A DNA stretch of 64,000 nucleotides from an uncultured Clostridia bacterium (GTDB lineage: Bacteria; Bacillota; Clostridia; Oscillospirales; Ruminococcaceae): the NCBI GenBank assembly GCA_944388075.1, contig CALXHI010000028.1:1-64000 (forward strand). Reading direction: 5' to 3'. Position numbers and translations under genes: made by a program. Within the stretch, counting starts at the first letter, position 1. Each line of letters starts with the position of its first letter. The notes below the pieces were generated by a model that saw nothing but the letters and a program-made list of their open reading frames with translations, searched no databases and was not told the DNA's origin. Of the stretch, positions 36,885 to 44,440 are shown piece by piece.

Positions 36885-37427
36885 TTAACTTTTAAGGTTG
36901 GCATCCTCAACTGCATACCCCAATGCCATTTTAGAATCCCAATTGACATTCGCTCCATGATAATCTTCATAGGAAATTGCGATTGGATAACTGCCCGGAT
37001 AGTTGCCGTTCATCACGCCAACACCAATACAGCCGGTTTCATCATAGCGGAACGAAAAATTTGTGGTTGCCACAAGCTGATTGAAATAGCGATAAACACC
37101 ATGATAAAGCGCATTCAAAATCGCACTCGCATCCGCTTTATTCAGCGTAGACATGTCAAAATCTTTCTGTGCAACGATAACATCTCCGCTCAAGTTGTAA
37201 TAATCATTAGCAATTAAGTTCAAATCGCAGTCAGCCTGCGTCAATTCAGCCGCAGTTGTATTGATCGCATTAAACAGATTTTTGGCATTGGTATTTCCCG
37301 CAGAAATTTTTGATTTGGTCACATAACCCAACATTGCAGGCACTAAAATCGCAGCCAAAACCCCTATGATTGCAATAACAACGATTAATTCAATCAAGGT
37401 AAACCCTTTTGCAACTGCACGTTTCAT
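36885..37427 (-). CDS. Type IV prepilin, second major-type pilin
   Basis: A 180-residue prepilin. The 8-residue leader MKRAVAKG is cleaved before FTLIE, leaving the N-methylated Phe and the Glu at +5. The hydrophobic N-terminal helix is nearly identical to that of the neighbouring pilin. The C-terminal part has TGCIGVG and NYPGSYP motifs shared with it, while the middle differs. It is separated from the first pilin by 116 nt containing a perfect hairpin. Start set by GGGAGG. It may be a minor pilin or a variant major subunit. Confidence 0.9.
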   Translation of the reverse strand: MKRAVAKGFTLIELIVVIAIIGVLAAILVPAMLGYVTKSKISAGNTNAKNLFNAINTTAAELTQADCDLNLIANDYYNLSGDVIVAQKDFDMSTLNKADASAILNALYHGVYRYFNQLVATTNFSFRYDETGCIGVGVMNGNYPGSYPIAISYEDYHGANVNWDSKMALGYAVEDANLKS

Positions 37428-37478
37428 ATACCGTCCTCCCAATCTATCATGTCGGTTTCTTTTTCTATCCACCTATGA

Positions 37479-37505
37479 CAATACCGCTCCGAAGGAGCGG
37501 TATTG
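37479..37505 (-). other. Perfect 12-bp hairpin between the two pilin genes
   Basis: CAATACCGCTCC (37479-37490) pairs exactly with GGAGCGGTATTG (37494-37505) around a GAA/TTC loop. No U-tract follows on the minus strand. It is more likely an mRNA-stabilising or partial-termination element that lowers expression of the second pilin than a full terminator. Confidence 0.75.
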
Positions 37506-37543
37506 CACAAAACCAAATCATACTCTTTCGTAGTGACTCGAAA

Positions 37544-38044
37544 TTAATCCTGTGCATAAGACAGAGCAGATGCAGCACTCCAATTATCTACTCCATCATA
37601 CGCATCCACAGTCATAGCCTTCGGATAGGAACCCGGATACACACCGCTCATAATGCCGACTGCAACACAGCCGCCCTTCTCGATCTGAACCTGGAAGTCC
37701 CTTACCTTCTCAATGTCAGAGAAGTACTGGCTGACCTTAGACCACAGGACAGCGGTTTCGTTAGAAGAACCATCATAAGTCACAGAAGCAGTAGTATACA
37801 ATGTAGCACCATCCAAGTCACCGCTGATCGCAGTGCCAAGATCCTTGATCGGGATATCCTCGGAGTCCATATCGGTCAGAGCAGAGTTCATAGCGTTGTA
37901 CACGGACTTTGCAATGGTGTTAGCAGTGGTGATCTTGGACTTCTTGACGTAGCCAAGCATTGCAGGGACGAGGATTGCAGCCAGAACGCCGATGATAGCG
38001 ATAACGACGATCAACTCAATCAGGGTAAAGCCTTTCTTTTTCAT
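37544..38044 (-). CDS. pilA: Type IV prepilin, major pilin candidate
   Basis: A 166-residue prepilin. The short basic leader MKKKG precedes FTLIE with Glu at +5, then a 25-residue hydrophobic helix and a soluble domain rich in Ser/Thr/Asp. Only one Cys is present (GGCVAVG), so the C-terminal disulfide loop of Gram-negative pilins is missing. It is the first gene after a consensus promoter and a 150-nt leader, and has GAGGAGG at the start. Cellulolytic ruminococci use pilins like this in adhesion to cellulose; that role is inferred here. Confidence 0.93.
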   Translation of the reverse strand: MKKKGFTLIELIVVIAIIGVLAAILVPAMLGYVKKSKITTANTIAKSVYNAMNSALTDMDSEDIPIKDLGTAISGDLDGATLYTTASVTYDGSSNETAVLWSKVSQYFSDIEKVRDFQVQIEKGGCVAVGIMSGVYPGSYPKAMTVDAYDGVDNWSAASALSYAQD

Positions 38045-38200
38045 AGTGAAAACCTCCTCATAGTTTGTGGGACAAAGCCCACATTAGATTGATATACGAA
38101 CCGCATCTATGGTGAATCGAATGCGGTGTTCGCACGTTCCAGAGTTAGAACGCCACCTGCACCCGACGTCAAGATGCTGTGATGTTCTCTCTATGGTCAT
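38045..38200 (-). other. 150-nt structured leader of pilA
   Basis: The transcript between promoter and pilA start can form several hairpins: CCGCAT with ATGCGG (minus strand, near 38101-38126), GTGGG/CCCAC around a 6-nt loop at 38069-38084, and GTTC/GAAC pairings near 38135-38155. I did not find the conserved core of c-di-GMP-I or -II riboswitches. Function unknown; stabilisation or regulation of an abundant mRNA are both possible. Confidence 0.4.
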
Positions 38201-38229
38201 AGTATATCACATTTCTGAATTGTTGTCAA
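38201..38229 (-). promoter_or_regulatory. Promoter of the pilA unit
   Basis: TTGACA (38224-38229), 17 nt, TATACT (38201-38206), minus strand, within the 380-nt gap after pilT. Confidence 0.9.
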
Positions 38230-38375
38230 GTGATTTCTGAAAATTTACCGTTCTGTGAACAATCTTTTACGAAACCGTTTTTTTTCAGGTTATTTTTGGT
38301 TTCGTTTTCGACGTTTTGCACAATGATTGTAACTACTTTGTAACCAAATAAGCCGCAGATATCATCTAAGCATCA
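38230..38375. other. AT-rich spacer between the pilT terminator and the pilA promoter
   Basis: About 145 nt rich in T and A, with a T run at 38280-38284. No gene or clear repeat is seen. An upstream (UP) element for the pilA promoter could lie here. Confidence 0.4.
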
Positions 38376-38414
38376 TAAAAAGCAAAACAGTCCCCCTAAA
38401 TTTTAGAGGGACTG
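38376..38414 (-). terminator. Terminator of pilB-pilT
   Basis: On the minus strand, CAGTCCCTCTAAA pairs with a TTTAGGGGGACTG arm (38388-38414) and is followed by TTTTGCTTTTTATG. It lies 12 nt past the pilT stop. Confidence 0.88.
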
Positions 38415-38426
38415 CACAATTTTGCT

Positions 38427-39536
38427 TTATGCCATAACGCCCTGCTGTGTAACCACCGACTGACCACCCATGGCGGTGAGGTAGCGGTAGAATTCCGTCT
38501 TGTCCTGACACTTCTCGAGTGCATCGATTTCGTTGACGGTATTGTTCTTGACCAGACGGGCAAGTTCCTGATCAAGGCTCATCATGCCGTGTGCCTTACC
38601 TGCCTGAATCGAGGACAGAATCAGGTGAATTTTGCCCTCACGGATCATCGCAGAAACAGCGTCCGTCACGGCGAGAATCTCCATCGCCGCAATACGACCG
38701 TTGCCCGACTTCAGCGGCAGCAGCGTCTGCGACACAACGCCCACAAGAACATTTGCAAGCTGTGTTCGAATCTGCACCTGCTGGTGTTCCGGATATACGT
38801 CGATGATACGGTTGATGGTGTCCGGTGCAGACGTGGTGTGCAGAGTCGAGAACACAAGGTGACCGGTTTCCGCAGCGGTAATAGCCGCCTGAATCGTTTC
38901 AAAGTCACGCATCTCACCGACGAGGATAACATCGGGGTCTTCACGGAGTGCGGCACGCAATGCCATTGCGAAATCCGGCACGTCATCGCCAACCTCTCTC
39001 TGGTTGATCATGCAGCGTTTATGCTCGTGCACATACTCAATCGGGTCCTCAACCGTAATGATATGCGCACTCTTATTGCAGTTGATGTAGTCAATCATGC
39101 CGGCAAGCGTTGTCGATTTACCGGAACCCGTCGGTCCGGTGATGAGTACAAGACCACGAGGACGCATCGCAAATTCAGCCATAACCGGCGGCATGAGCAA
39201 ATCGTCCAAAGTCGGGATATCATTGCGCAGCAAACGAATCGCAATGGCACTATGACCACGCTGGAAGAAGATGTTGCAGCGGTGACGGAAGCCGGCACGG
39301 GTCACATAGGAAAAGTCCGTGTCCTGATGTCTGGAAACCTTCTGACGCTGCTGGTCATTGGTCATTTGCTCGATGATTTCGCCAATCATTTCATCCGTCA
39401 TTTCCGGATAGCTGCTCATCTTCCGCAGCTGGCCGTGCAGACGCACAACCGGACAGATACCGACTGTAAAGTGCAAGTCGGAGCAGCCGATCGCTCGGAC
39501 GTCGTCCAGAATTTTGTTGATCACAATCGTAGGCAT
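38427..39536 (-). CDS. pilT: Type IV pilus retraction ATPase
   Basis: A 369-residue secretion-type ATPase. It has the N-terminal GCSDLHFTVG PAS-like segment, Walker A GPTGSGKSTT, the Asp box DPDVILVGEMRD, and His-box TGHLVFSTLHT. The C-terminal AIRxGK-like AMIREGKIHL and the sequence after it are typical of PilT rather than PilB. It disassembles pili, so these pili are probably dynamic. It follows pilB after 27 nt and ends in a strong terminator. Confidence 0.94.
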   Translation of the reverse strand: MPTIVINKILDDVRAIGCSDLHFTVGICPVVRLHGQLRKMSSYPEMTDEMIGEIIEQMTNDQQRQKVSRHQDTDFSYVTRAGFRHRCNIFFQRGHSAIAIRLLRNDIPTLDDLLMPPVMAEFAMRPRGLVLITGPTGSGKSTTLAGMIDYINCNKSAHIITVEDPIEYVHEHKRCMINQREVGDDVPDFAMALRAALREDPDVILVGEMRDFETIQAAITAAETGHLVFSTLHTTSAPDTINRIIDVYPEHQQVQIRTQLANVLVGVVSQTLLPLKSGNGRIAAMEILAVTDAVSAMIREGKIHLILSSIQAGKAHGMMSLDQELARLVKNNTVNEIDALEKCQDKTEFYRYLTAMGGQSVVTQQGVMA

Positions 39537-39563
39537 ACTGAGTTCCTCCGTTTCGTAGTTCGA

Positions 39564-41222
39564 TTAGACGGCGTAGGTGACACGCACCAGCTCGTCCATA
39601 CTGGTCACTCCCTGCATAACCAAATCGGATACATTGTCACGCAGCAGCTTGGTACCGTTTGCACGGGCAAGATTCTCGATCTCCTCCTTACCGGCACCAT
39701 TCGCAATCAAGGTCGAGATACCGGCAGAGCAGTGAATGATCTCGTGAATTGCAGTACGACCACGATAACCATTGCCGCATTCATTGCAGCCGACCGCATC
39801 GAAAATCTGTACGGAGTGATCGATATGCATGAGATCGTTCTCCTCCGGCGTAGACATTCTCGCACGACGGCACTTCGGGCAAAGCACCTTCACCAAACGC
39901 TGTGCCACAACGCCGATGAGCGACGACGCCACCATGTATGCCGGGATACCCATATCCACCAGACGAACGATCGTCGAAGCGGCATCGTTGGTATGGAGCG
40001 TGGAAAGCACCAAGTGACCCGTGATAGCGGCACGGATACCGATTTCGGCTGTCTCGCTGTCACGCATCTCACCGATCATGATGACATCCGGGTCCTGACG
40101 CAAGATAGAACGCAGAGCCGCCGAGAAGGTCATGCCGGACTTAACATTTACCTGACACTGATTGATACCGTCCATCTGCTTTTCGACCGGGTCTTCTACG
40201 GTAACAACGTTTACATCCGGACGGGCGATTGCACCCAATGCCGCATACAGCGTGGTAGACTTACCGGAACCGGTCGGACCGGTAACGAGGATAACGCCGT
40301 GCGGGCACTTAATCATGCTGGTGAAGAGCTGGTAGTTGTAATCGGACATACCCAAATCCTGCAGCTTACGGGTCTTGATGGCACCCGTGGACAGGATACG
40401 AATTACGATCTTCTCGCCGTGTACCATCGGCAGTGCGGACACACGAACGTCGAGCGGAATGCCATCTACCGTCTGGGAGAAACGGCCGTCCTGCGGGATA
40501 CGCTTTTCGGCGATGTTCATACCGGAAATCAGCTTCAGACGGGTAGTCAGCTGGTTGTGTACGTTATTGGTCACGCTCATCAGCTGCACGAGGTCGCCGT
40601 TCACACGCACACGAATCTGGGTATATTTCTCGAACGGCTCGATATGGATATCGGTTGCCTCCATACGGAAAGCGTTTTCGACAATCTGCGTAGCGAGCTT
40701 AACAATCGGCGCACTCTCAACACGGTCTTTGGACTCATCGTCCTCAATCACCTCCATGCCGCCGACTTCACCGAGATCGCCCAGATCAGACATCTGATAT
40801 GCCTTACCGATGGCTTTCTTGATGGCAGCACGGGTCGCCAGCACAGGAATACAGTCATATCCTGTTTTAACTTTGATGTCCTCAAGAATATTGAAGTTAA
40901 CCGGATCATCGGTCGCAACGGTCAAACGGCGACCGGTCATGTTGATAGCGATCACACAGTTACGCTCTGCCAAATCCTGCGGAACTTTGCAAGCGATTTC
41001 GCCGTCGATCTCCAAGCTGTTCAGATCGACATAAGGAACCTTGAGCTTGCCGGAAAGTGCCTGAGCGAACTTCACATCGGACATGAAGCCCATCTCGACA
41101 AGCACTTCGCCAAATCGTTTCGGCTCCGTGGACTCTTGCTGTCTTTGCAGAACCTGCTGCAACTGTTCGGGGGTGATATGACCCTCTTCTACGAGATAAT
41201 CACCGATACGAATATTTCTCAT
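39564..41222 (-). CDS. pilB: Type IV pilus assembly ATPase
   Basis: A 552-residue GspE/PilB ATPase that powers pilin polymerisation. The N-terminal domain (about 1-150) is of the MshEN/GspE type. The ATPase core has Walker A GPTGSGKSTT, Asp box DPDVIMIGEMRD and His box TGHLVLSTLHT. The tetracysteine zinc site CPKC...CNEC follows. The ATG at 41222 is preceded by GGAGG at 6 nt; a TTG 6 nt upstream is less well placed. It is divergent from the prepilin peptidase gene. Confidence 0.94.
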   Translation of the reverse strand: MRNIRIGDYLVEEGHITPEQLQQVLQRQQESTEPKRFGEVLVEMGFMSDVKFAQALSGKLKVPYVDLNSLEIDGEIACKVPQDLAERNCVIAINMTGRRLTVATDDPVNFNILEDIKVKTGYDCIPVLATRAAIKKAIGKAYQMSDLGDLGEVGGMEVIEDDESKDRVESAPIVKLATQIVENAFRMEATDIHIEPFEKYTQIRVRVNGDLVQLMSVTNNVHNQLTTRLKLISGMNIAEKRIPQDGRFSQTVDGIPLDVRVSALPMVHGEKIVIRILSTGAIKTRKLQDLGMSDYNYQLFTSMIKCPHGVILVTGPTGSGKSTTLYAALGAIARPDVNVVTVEDPVEKQMDGINQCQVNVKSGMTFSAALRSILRQDPDVIMIGEMRDSETAEIGIRAAITGHLVLSTLHTNDAASTIVRLVDMGIPAYMVASSLIGVVAQRLVKVLCPKCRRARMSTPEENDLMHIDHSVQIFDAVGCNECGNGYRGRTAIHEIIHCSAGISTLIANGAGKEEIENLARANGTKLLRDNVSDLVMQGVTSMDELVRVTYAV

Positions 41223-41242
41223 ACGCAACCTCCAAGTTCTTC

Positions 41243-41271
41243 TTGCAAAATTGGGATATCTGTGATAAAAT
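41243..41271 (+). promoter_or_regulatory. Promoter of the prepilin peptidase gene
   Basis: TTGCAA (41243-41248), 17 nt, TAAAAT (41266-41271). It lies in the 81-nt divergent gap, where I could not find an equally good promoter for pilB. Confidence 0.65.
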
Positions 41272-41303
41272 AACAGTACAAACCATCATAAGGAGGTACT
41301 GTT

Positions 41304-42224
41304 ATGTACACGAAACAAATTCCGCTTGTTTGCCTACTGCAAACCGGCTGGGAAGAATGGCAATTTTACGATTGGCAATTCTTCTTGCTCGCCATTCCCG
41401 TAGTCTTTATTTATGGTATCTGCATTGGCAGCTTTTTGAATGTTGTGATCTATCGGCTGCCGGCAGGTGAATCGCTCATCAAGCGAGCATCCCATTGCAT
41501 GACCTGCGGTGCAAAGATCCGCATCCGCGATCTGATCCCGATCTTCAGCTGGGTATTCCTGCGAGGCAAATGCCACAGCTGCGGCGAACCGATTTCCCCT
41601 CGCTATCCGATTGTCGAAGGGCTCAACGGTCTTGTGTATGTCGCTTGCTTCCTTGCATTTGGACTGAACTGGAACATGGTGCTAATGTGCATATTTAGTT
41701 CTCTGCTCATTGTCATCGCATTCATGGATTGGGACACCATGGAAATGGATTTGCGGGTACTTGCCGGAATTTTAGTGATCAGCATTCCAAGCTTTTTCGT
41801 CACGGATTTGACGATTTGGGAGCGTCTGATTGGTGCAGCCAGCATTGGCGTACCGTTTCTCCTGATTGGGGAAATCAGCCGCATTGTCATCCGGAAAAAA
41901 ACCGGTGACGACATCCGGGGAATCGAACAGGGCGATACCATTTTGATGGCGGTATCGGGCTTCTACCTTGGGTGGAAACCGATGATCCCGGCTGCCCTCA
42001 TTGGCATTTTTCTCGCAGCAATTTGCGGATTGATTTTGAAACGCATCACAGGCGAATCAAAGTTTGCATTCGGACCTTATCTTTGCATTGGATTGTTTTT
42101 CGGAGCGATATTCGGCGAAGAGTTGACTATTTGGTATATTGCCCGCTACATTACACCGTTACTCGAACCGGAAGTGCAAAGCTATACCAGCGACCTACTG
42201 CACAGTCTGCCGCTACGACTGTAA
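41304..42224 (+). CDS. pilD: Prepilin peptidase (PilD/ComC family), divergent active-site motif
   Basis: A 306-residue membrane aspartyl protease that cleaves the leaders of the four prepilins in this window and N-methylates them. The cytoplasmic zinc site has both pairs, CMTC and CHSC. The first catalytic Asp is in MDWDTMEMD. The second lies in GIEQGDTILMAVSGFYLG, where the usual G-x-G-D becomes E-Q-G-D and the following Lys-Leu is replaced; the Asp itself is kept. It is read alone on the plus strand between two pilus units. GGAGG precedes the start. Confidence 0.9.
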   Translation: MYTKQIPLVCLLQTGWEEWQFYDWQFFLLAIPVVFIYGICIGSFLNVVIYRLPAGESLIKRASHCMTCGAKIRIRDLIPIFSWVFLRGKCHSCGEPISPRYPIVEGLNGLVYVACFLAFGLNWNMVLMCIFSSLLIVIAFMDWDTMEMDLRVLAGILVISIPSFFVTDLTIWERLIGAASIGVPFLLIGEISRIVIRKKTGDDIRGIEQGDTILMAVSGFYLGWKPMIPAALIGIFLAAICGLILKRITGESKFAFGPYLCIGLFFGAIFGEELTIWYIARYITPLLEPEVQSYTSDLLHSLPLRL

Positions 42225-42250
42225 GCAGTTTACACAAAAGACAACTCAAG

Positions 42251-42288
42251 AAATCAGGCAGCCAGCAACTAGGCTGCCTGATTTGCTT
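42251..42288. terminator. Bidirectional terminator between pilD and the minor pilin genes
   Basis: AAATCAGGCAGCC (42251-42263) pairs perfectly with GGCTGCCTGATTT (42272-42284) around an 8-nt loop, with T-rich sequence on both sides. The genes are convergent. Confidence 0.9.
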
Positions 42289-42307
42289 TCGGAAAACAAG
42301 TTGTAAC

Positions 42308-43486
42308 TTACGGTGCTGCCGTTGTCGGAAGGGTCTGATTCACGACCAAATCTTCCGCATTCGGTGCATCATGGATGTTTTGCGGAATGGTAAAGATGAA
42401 GTAGAACCCATCAAATTCAGCCGTTGTATTGATGTCGACAGCACGATATCGTGGGATATTCGTAGATGTATAGACATGGGGTTGTACCGTCTCATCATGA
42501 CATCTCAAAACATAATCGTCCAATGCCGAACCGTCGAGTTTTCCGGTATCCATAACATTCTTCATGGAGAAAGTACAGATACTGGATCGCGTGACGTCAT
42601 CTCGGAACAATCCACCATTGGCATTATCCTTTTTGATTTCACACATGGAAATGGAAATCGTACAGTCAGAAGGATTGAAATACACTTTTTCGGTTGTTGC
42701 GAGCGTAGTACCTGTCTCTTCACCGGAAGTGGTTGCAGCAGTTGTCGTAGTGGTAGCAGTCGTAGTGGTCCATCCAGTTGTTGTGGCAGCCGGCTCATTA
42801 AACGCACCAAGTGTAAAACGATAGTCAAAATTGCCATAGAGCTTTTGATTGACATACCATGTTGTAATCTGATCGGCATCCGGTTTGGCATACTCAATGG
42901 TTCCACCTGAAAGCGAAGATGCAGTCTCGATTTGAAATACCTCTTCAAAAGAGTCTAGAGTGTCATCATAATTATCGAATTGAAATTCGTAGAGAACCAT
43001 TTTACCCGAATTCAATTGATTTTGGGTATAATCAGAAACTCTTTGCAATGGTGATGAAGCGGTATGCATCGAGGTCTCATCGACGAGCGTCGTATTATCA
43101 AAGCAAAGGACATAGATCGAACCGGAAGTATCGAGACATTTCCGATCTTCAAAAAATTCCGTGTAAAAAGTTTTCAGATTCTTCGTCAAATCCACTGTAG
43201 GGCTATAATCGGTTTTCTTGACTGTCAAGCCGCCCGTTGTATCATCGTAATATTGATAGGGCGCATAGCCGGAATATGCACGCACACGATCGGCAAATTT
43301 GAGATTCCCTTCGATCGAACGTTTCATATTATCGATACAAGCCGTAGTATTTTCAAAGTTCGAGCTGCGAACCATGAACTTGGAAACCGGATCCAACAAA
43401 TTCACAATACTCAGCATAATGCCGGAAAAAATCGCAAGCACAATGATCATTTCCACCAACGTAAATCCTTTGAGTTTGTGTCTCAT
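42308..43486 (-). CDS. Minor pilin-like protein with Thr-rich insert
   Basis: A 392-residue prepilin-like protein. The leader MRHKLKG precedes FTLVE, followed by the usual hydrophobic helix. It is about twice the length of the major pilins. Around residues 229-258 there is an almost pure Thr stretch (TTTTATTTTTAATT) that probably forms an extended, O-glycosylated linker. The rest shows no known domain. It is the last gene of the pilC operon, so it is likely a tip or initiation component. The ATG at 43486 is used; the GTG 12 nt upstream lies within the ribosome-binding site. Confidence 0.87.
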   Translation of the reverse strand: MRHKLKGFTLVEMIIVLAIFSGIMLSIVNLLDPVSKFMVRSSNFENTTACIDNMKRSIEGNLKFADRVRAYSGYAPYQYYDDTTGGLTVKKTDYSPTVDLTKNLKTFYTEFFEDRKCLDTSGSIYVLCFDNTTLVDETSMHTASSPLQRVSDYTQNQLNSGKMVLYEFQFDNYDDTLDSFEEVFQIETASSLSGGTIEYAKPDADQITTWYVNQKLYGNFDYRFTLGAFNEPAATTTGWTTTTATTTTTAATTSGEETGTTLATTEKVYFNPSDCTISISMCEIKKDNANGGLFRDDVTRSSICTFSMKNVMDTGKLDGSALDDYVLRCHDETVQPHVYTSTNIPRYRAVDINTTAEFDGFYFIFTIPQNIHDAPNAEDLVVNQTLPTTAAP

Positions 43487-43579
43487 GGCAATGTACACTC
43501 CTTTCTTGAAACTGTTCCATGCTTGGCACCGAACATCGATGCCAAGCCGGAATTCGTATGATATGCCGGAGAAAATGAA

Positions 43580-44425
43580 TTATTGCGGCTGCAAAATCAA
43601 ATAACCTTCACTATTCTTTTGCAACTTATAAACCGCTTGATCAAACAAAATCGTTTTGTTCTCACCATCGATCGATTCCTTAACGACTTTTGTTCGGAAG
43701 TTAATGGTAGATCTCAAAATCTCAACATCATTGATCGTCTTCGTTTCACCGGTTGCAGGATTCGTTGCCACCATATCGTCAAATAAACTGAAAGTAAAGG
43801 AACCGGCACCATCTGCAGCATCAATCGCCGATACGTCCAATTCCAGTGTGAGCAAGGTATTACCGCTAATACTGTAATTTGCTTCATCCAATACAATCCT
43901 GCGACTTGCATCGCCCTCATAGGGATGTGACGTACCATTATATTGTGCATTCACAAAATTGGTTTCCACAACAATGTAGTTGGCAGGGTCAATGGCTTCC
44001 GGAATCACGATTAAGATCTTAAAGTTTTCTGTACGGGTTGCGACCGAGGAGTCGCTTGGCTTACCGAATACAATGAACTTATAGTTCAGATCGGAATGAT
44101 ACTCTACACCGGAAGCATTGGGGTTTTCGTAATTGGTGATATACTCTGTGCCATATGCTTCCAAGGTAGAATCCGTATCGTAGGTAATGATTGCTTTATC
44201 GAACGCATCATTGCTGTCAAATGGTCCATTTTCTCCTGTGGTAATCAAATTGTCAGCGTATTTTGCTTCATATGCCAAGCGCTTGTTGAGTTGATCGGCA
44301 GAACGCATGGTTGCATTGACCAACGTCATAATCTCTGTCAAGAGCAAGGCCAAAACTGCATAGATGGCAATTGCAACTAGAATCTCAATCAAGGTCATAC
44401 CTTTGCGAGTGTATTGACGTTTCAT
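43580..44425 (-). CDS. Minor pilin-like protein
   Basis: A 281-residue prepilin-like protein with leader MKRQYTRKG followed by MTLIE: Met replaces Phe at +1 and Glu stays at +5. The hydrophobic helix is followed by an acidic, Asp/Thr-rich soluble domain with no Cys and no recognisable family. It lies between the PilX-like giant and the Thr-rich minor pilin, 15 nt after the former. It is a plausible member of the priming complex, analogous to PilV/PilW. Confidence 0.87.
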   Translation of the reverse strand: MKRQYTRKGMTLIEILVAIAIYAVLALLLTEIMTLVNATMRSADQLNKRLAYEAKYADNLITTGENGPFDSNDAFDKAIITYDTDSTLEAYGTEYITNYENPNASGVEYHSDLNYKFIVFGKPSDSSVATRTENFKILIVIPEAIDPANYIVVETNFVNAQYNGTSHPYEGDASRRIVLDEANYSISGNTLLTLELDVSAIDAADGAGSFTFSLFDDMVATNPATGETKTINDVEILRSTINFRTKVVKESIDGENKTILFDQAVYKLQKNSEGYLILQPQ

Positions 44426-44440
44426 GATACTCGCACCTCC

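Noticed and set aside
38045-38200. c-di-GMP riboswitch before pilA
   Set aside because: The conserved core segments of the type I and type II classes were not found; only generic hairpins are present.
38589-41273. 894-codon open frame opposite pilT and pilB
   Set aside because: Antisense reading of two well-conserved ATPases; spans the gap and both genes without its own start signals.
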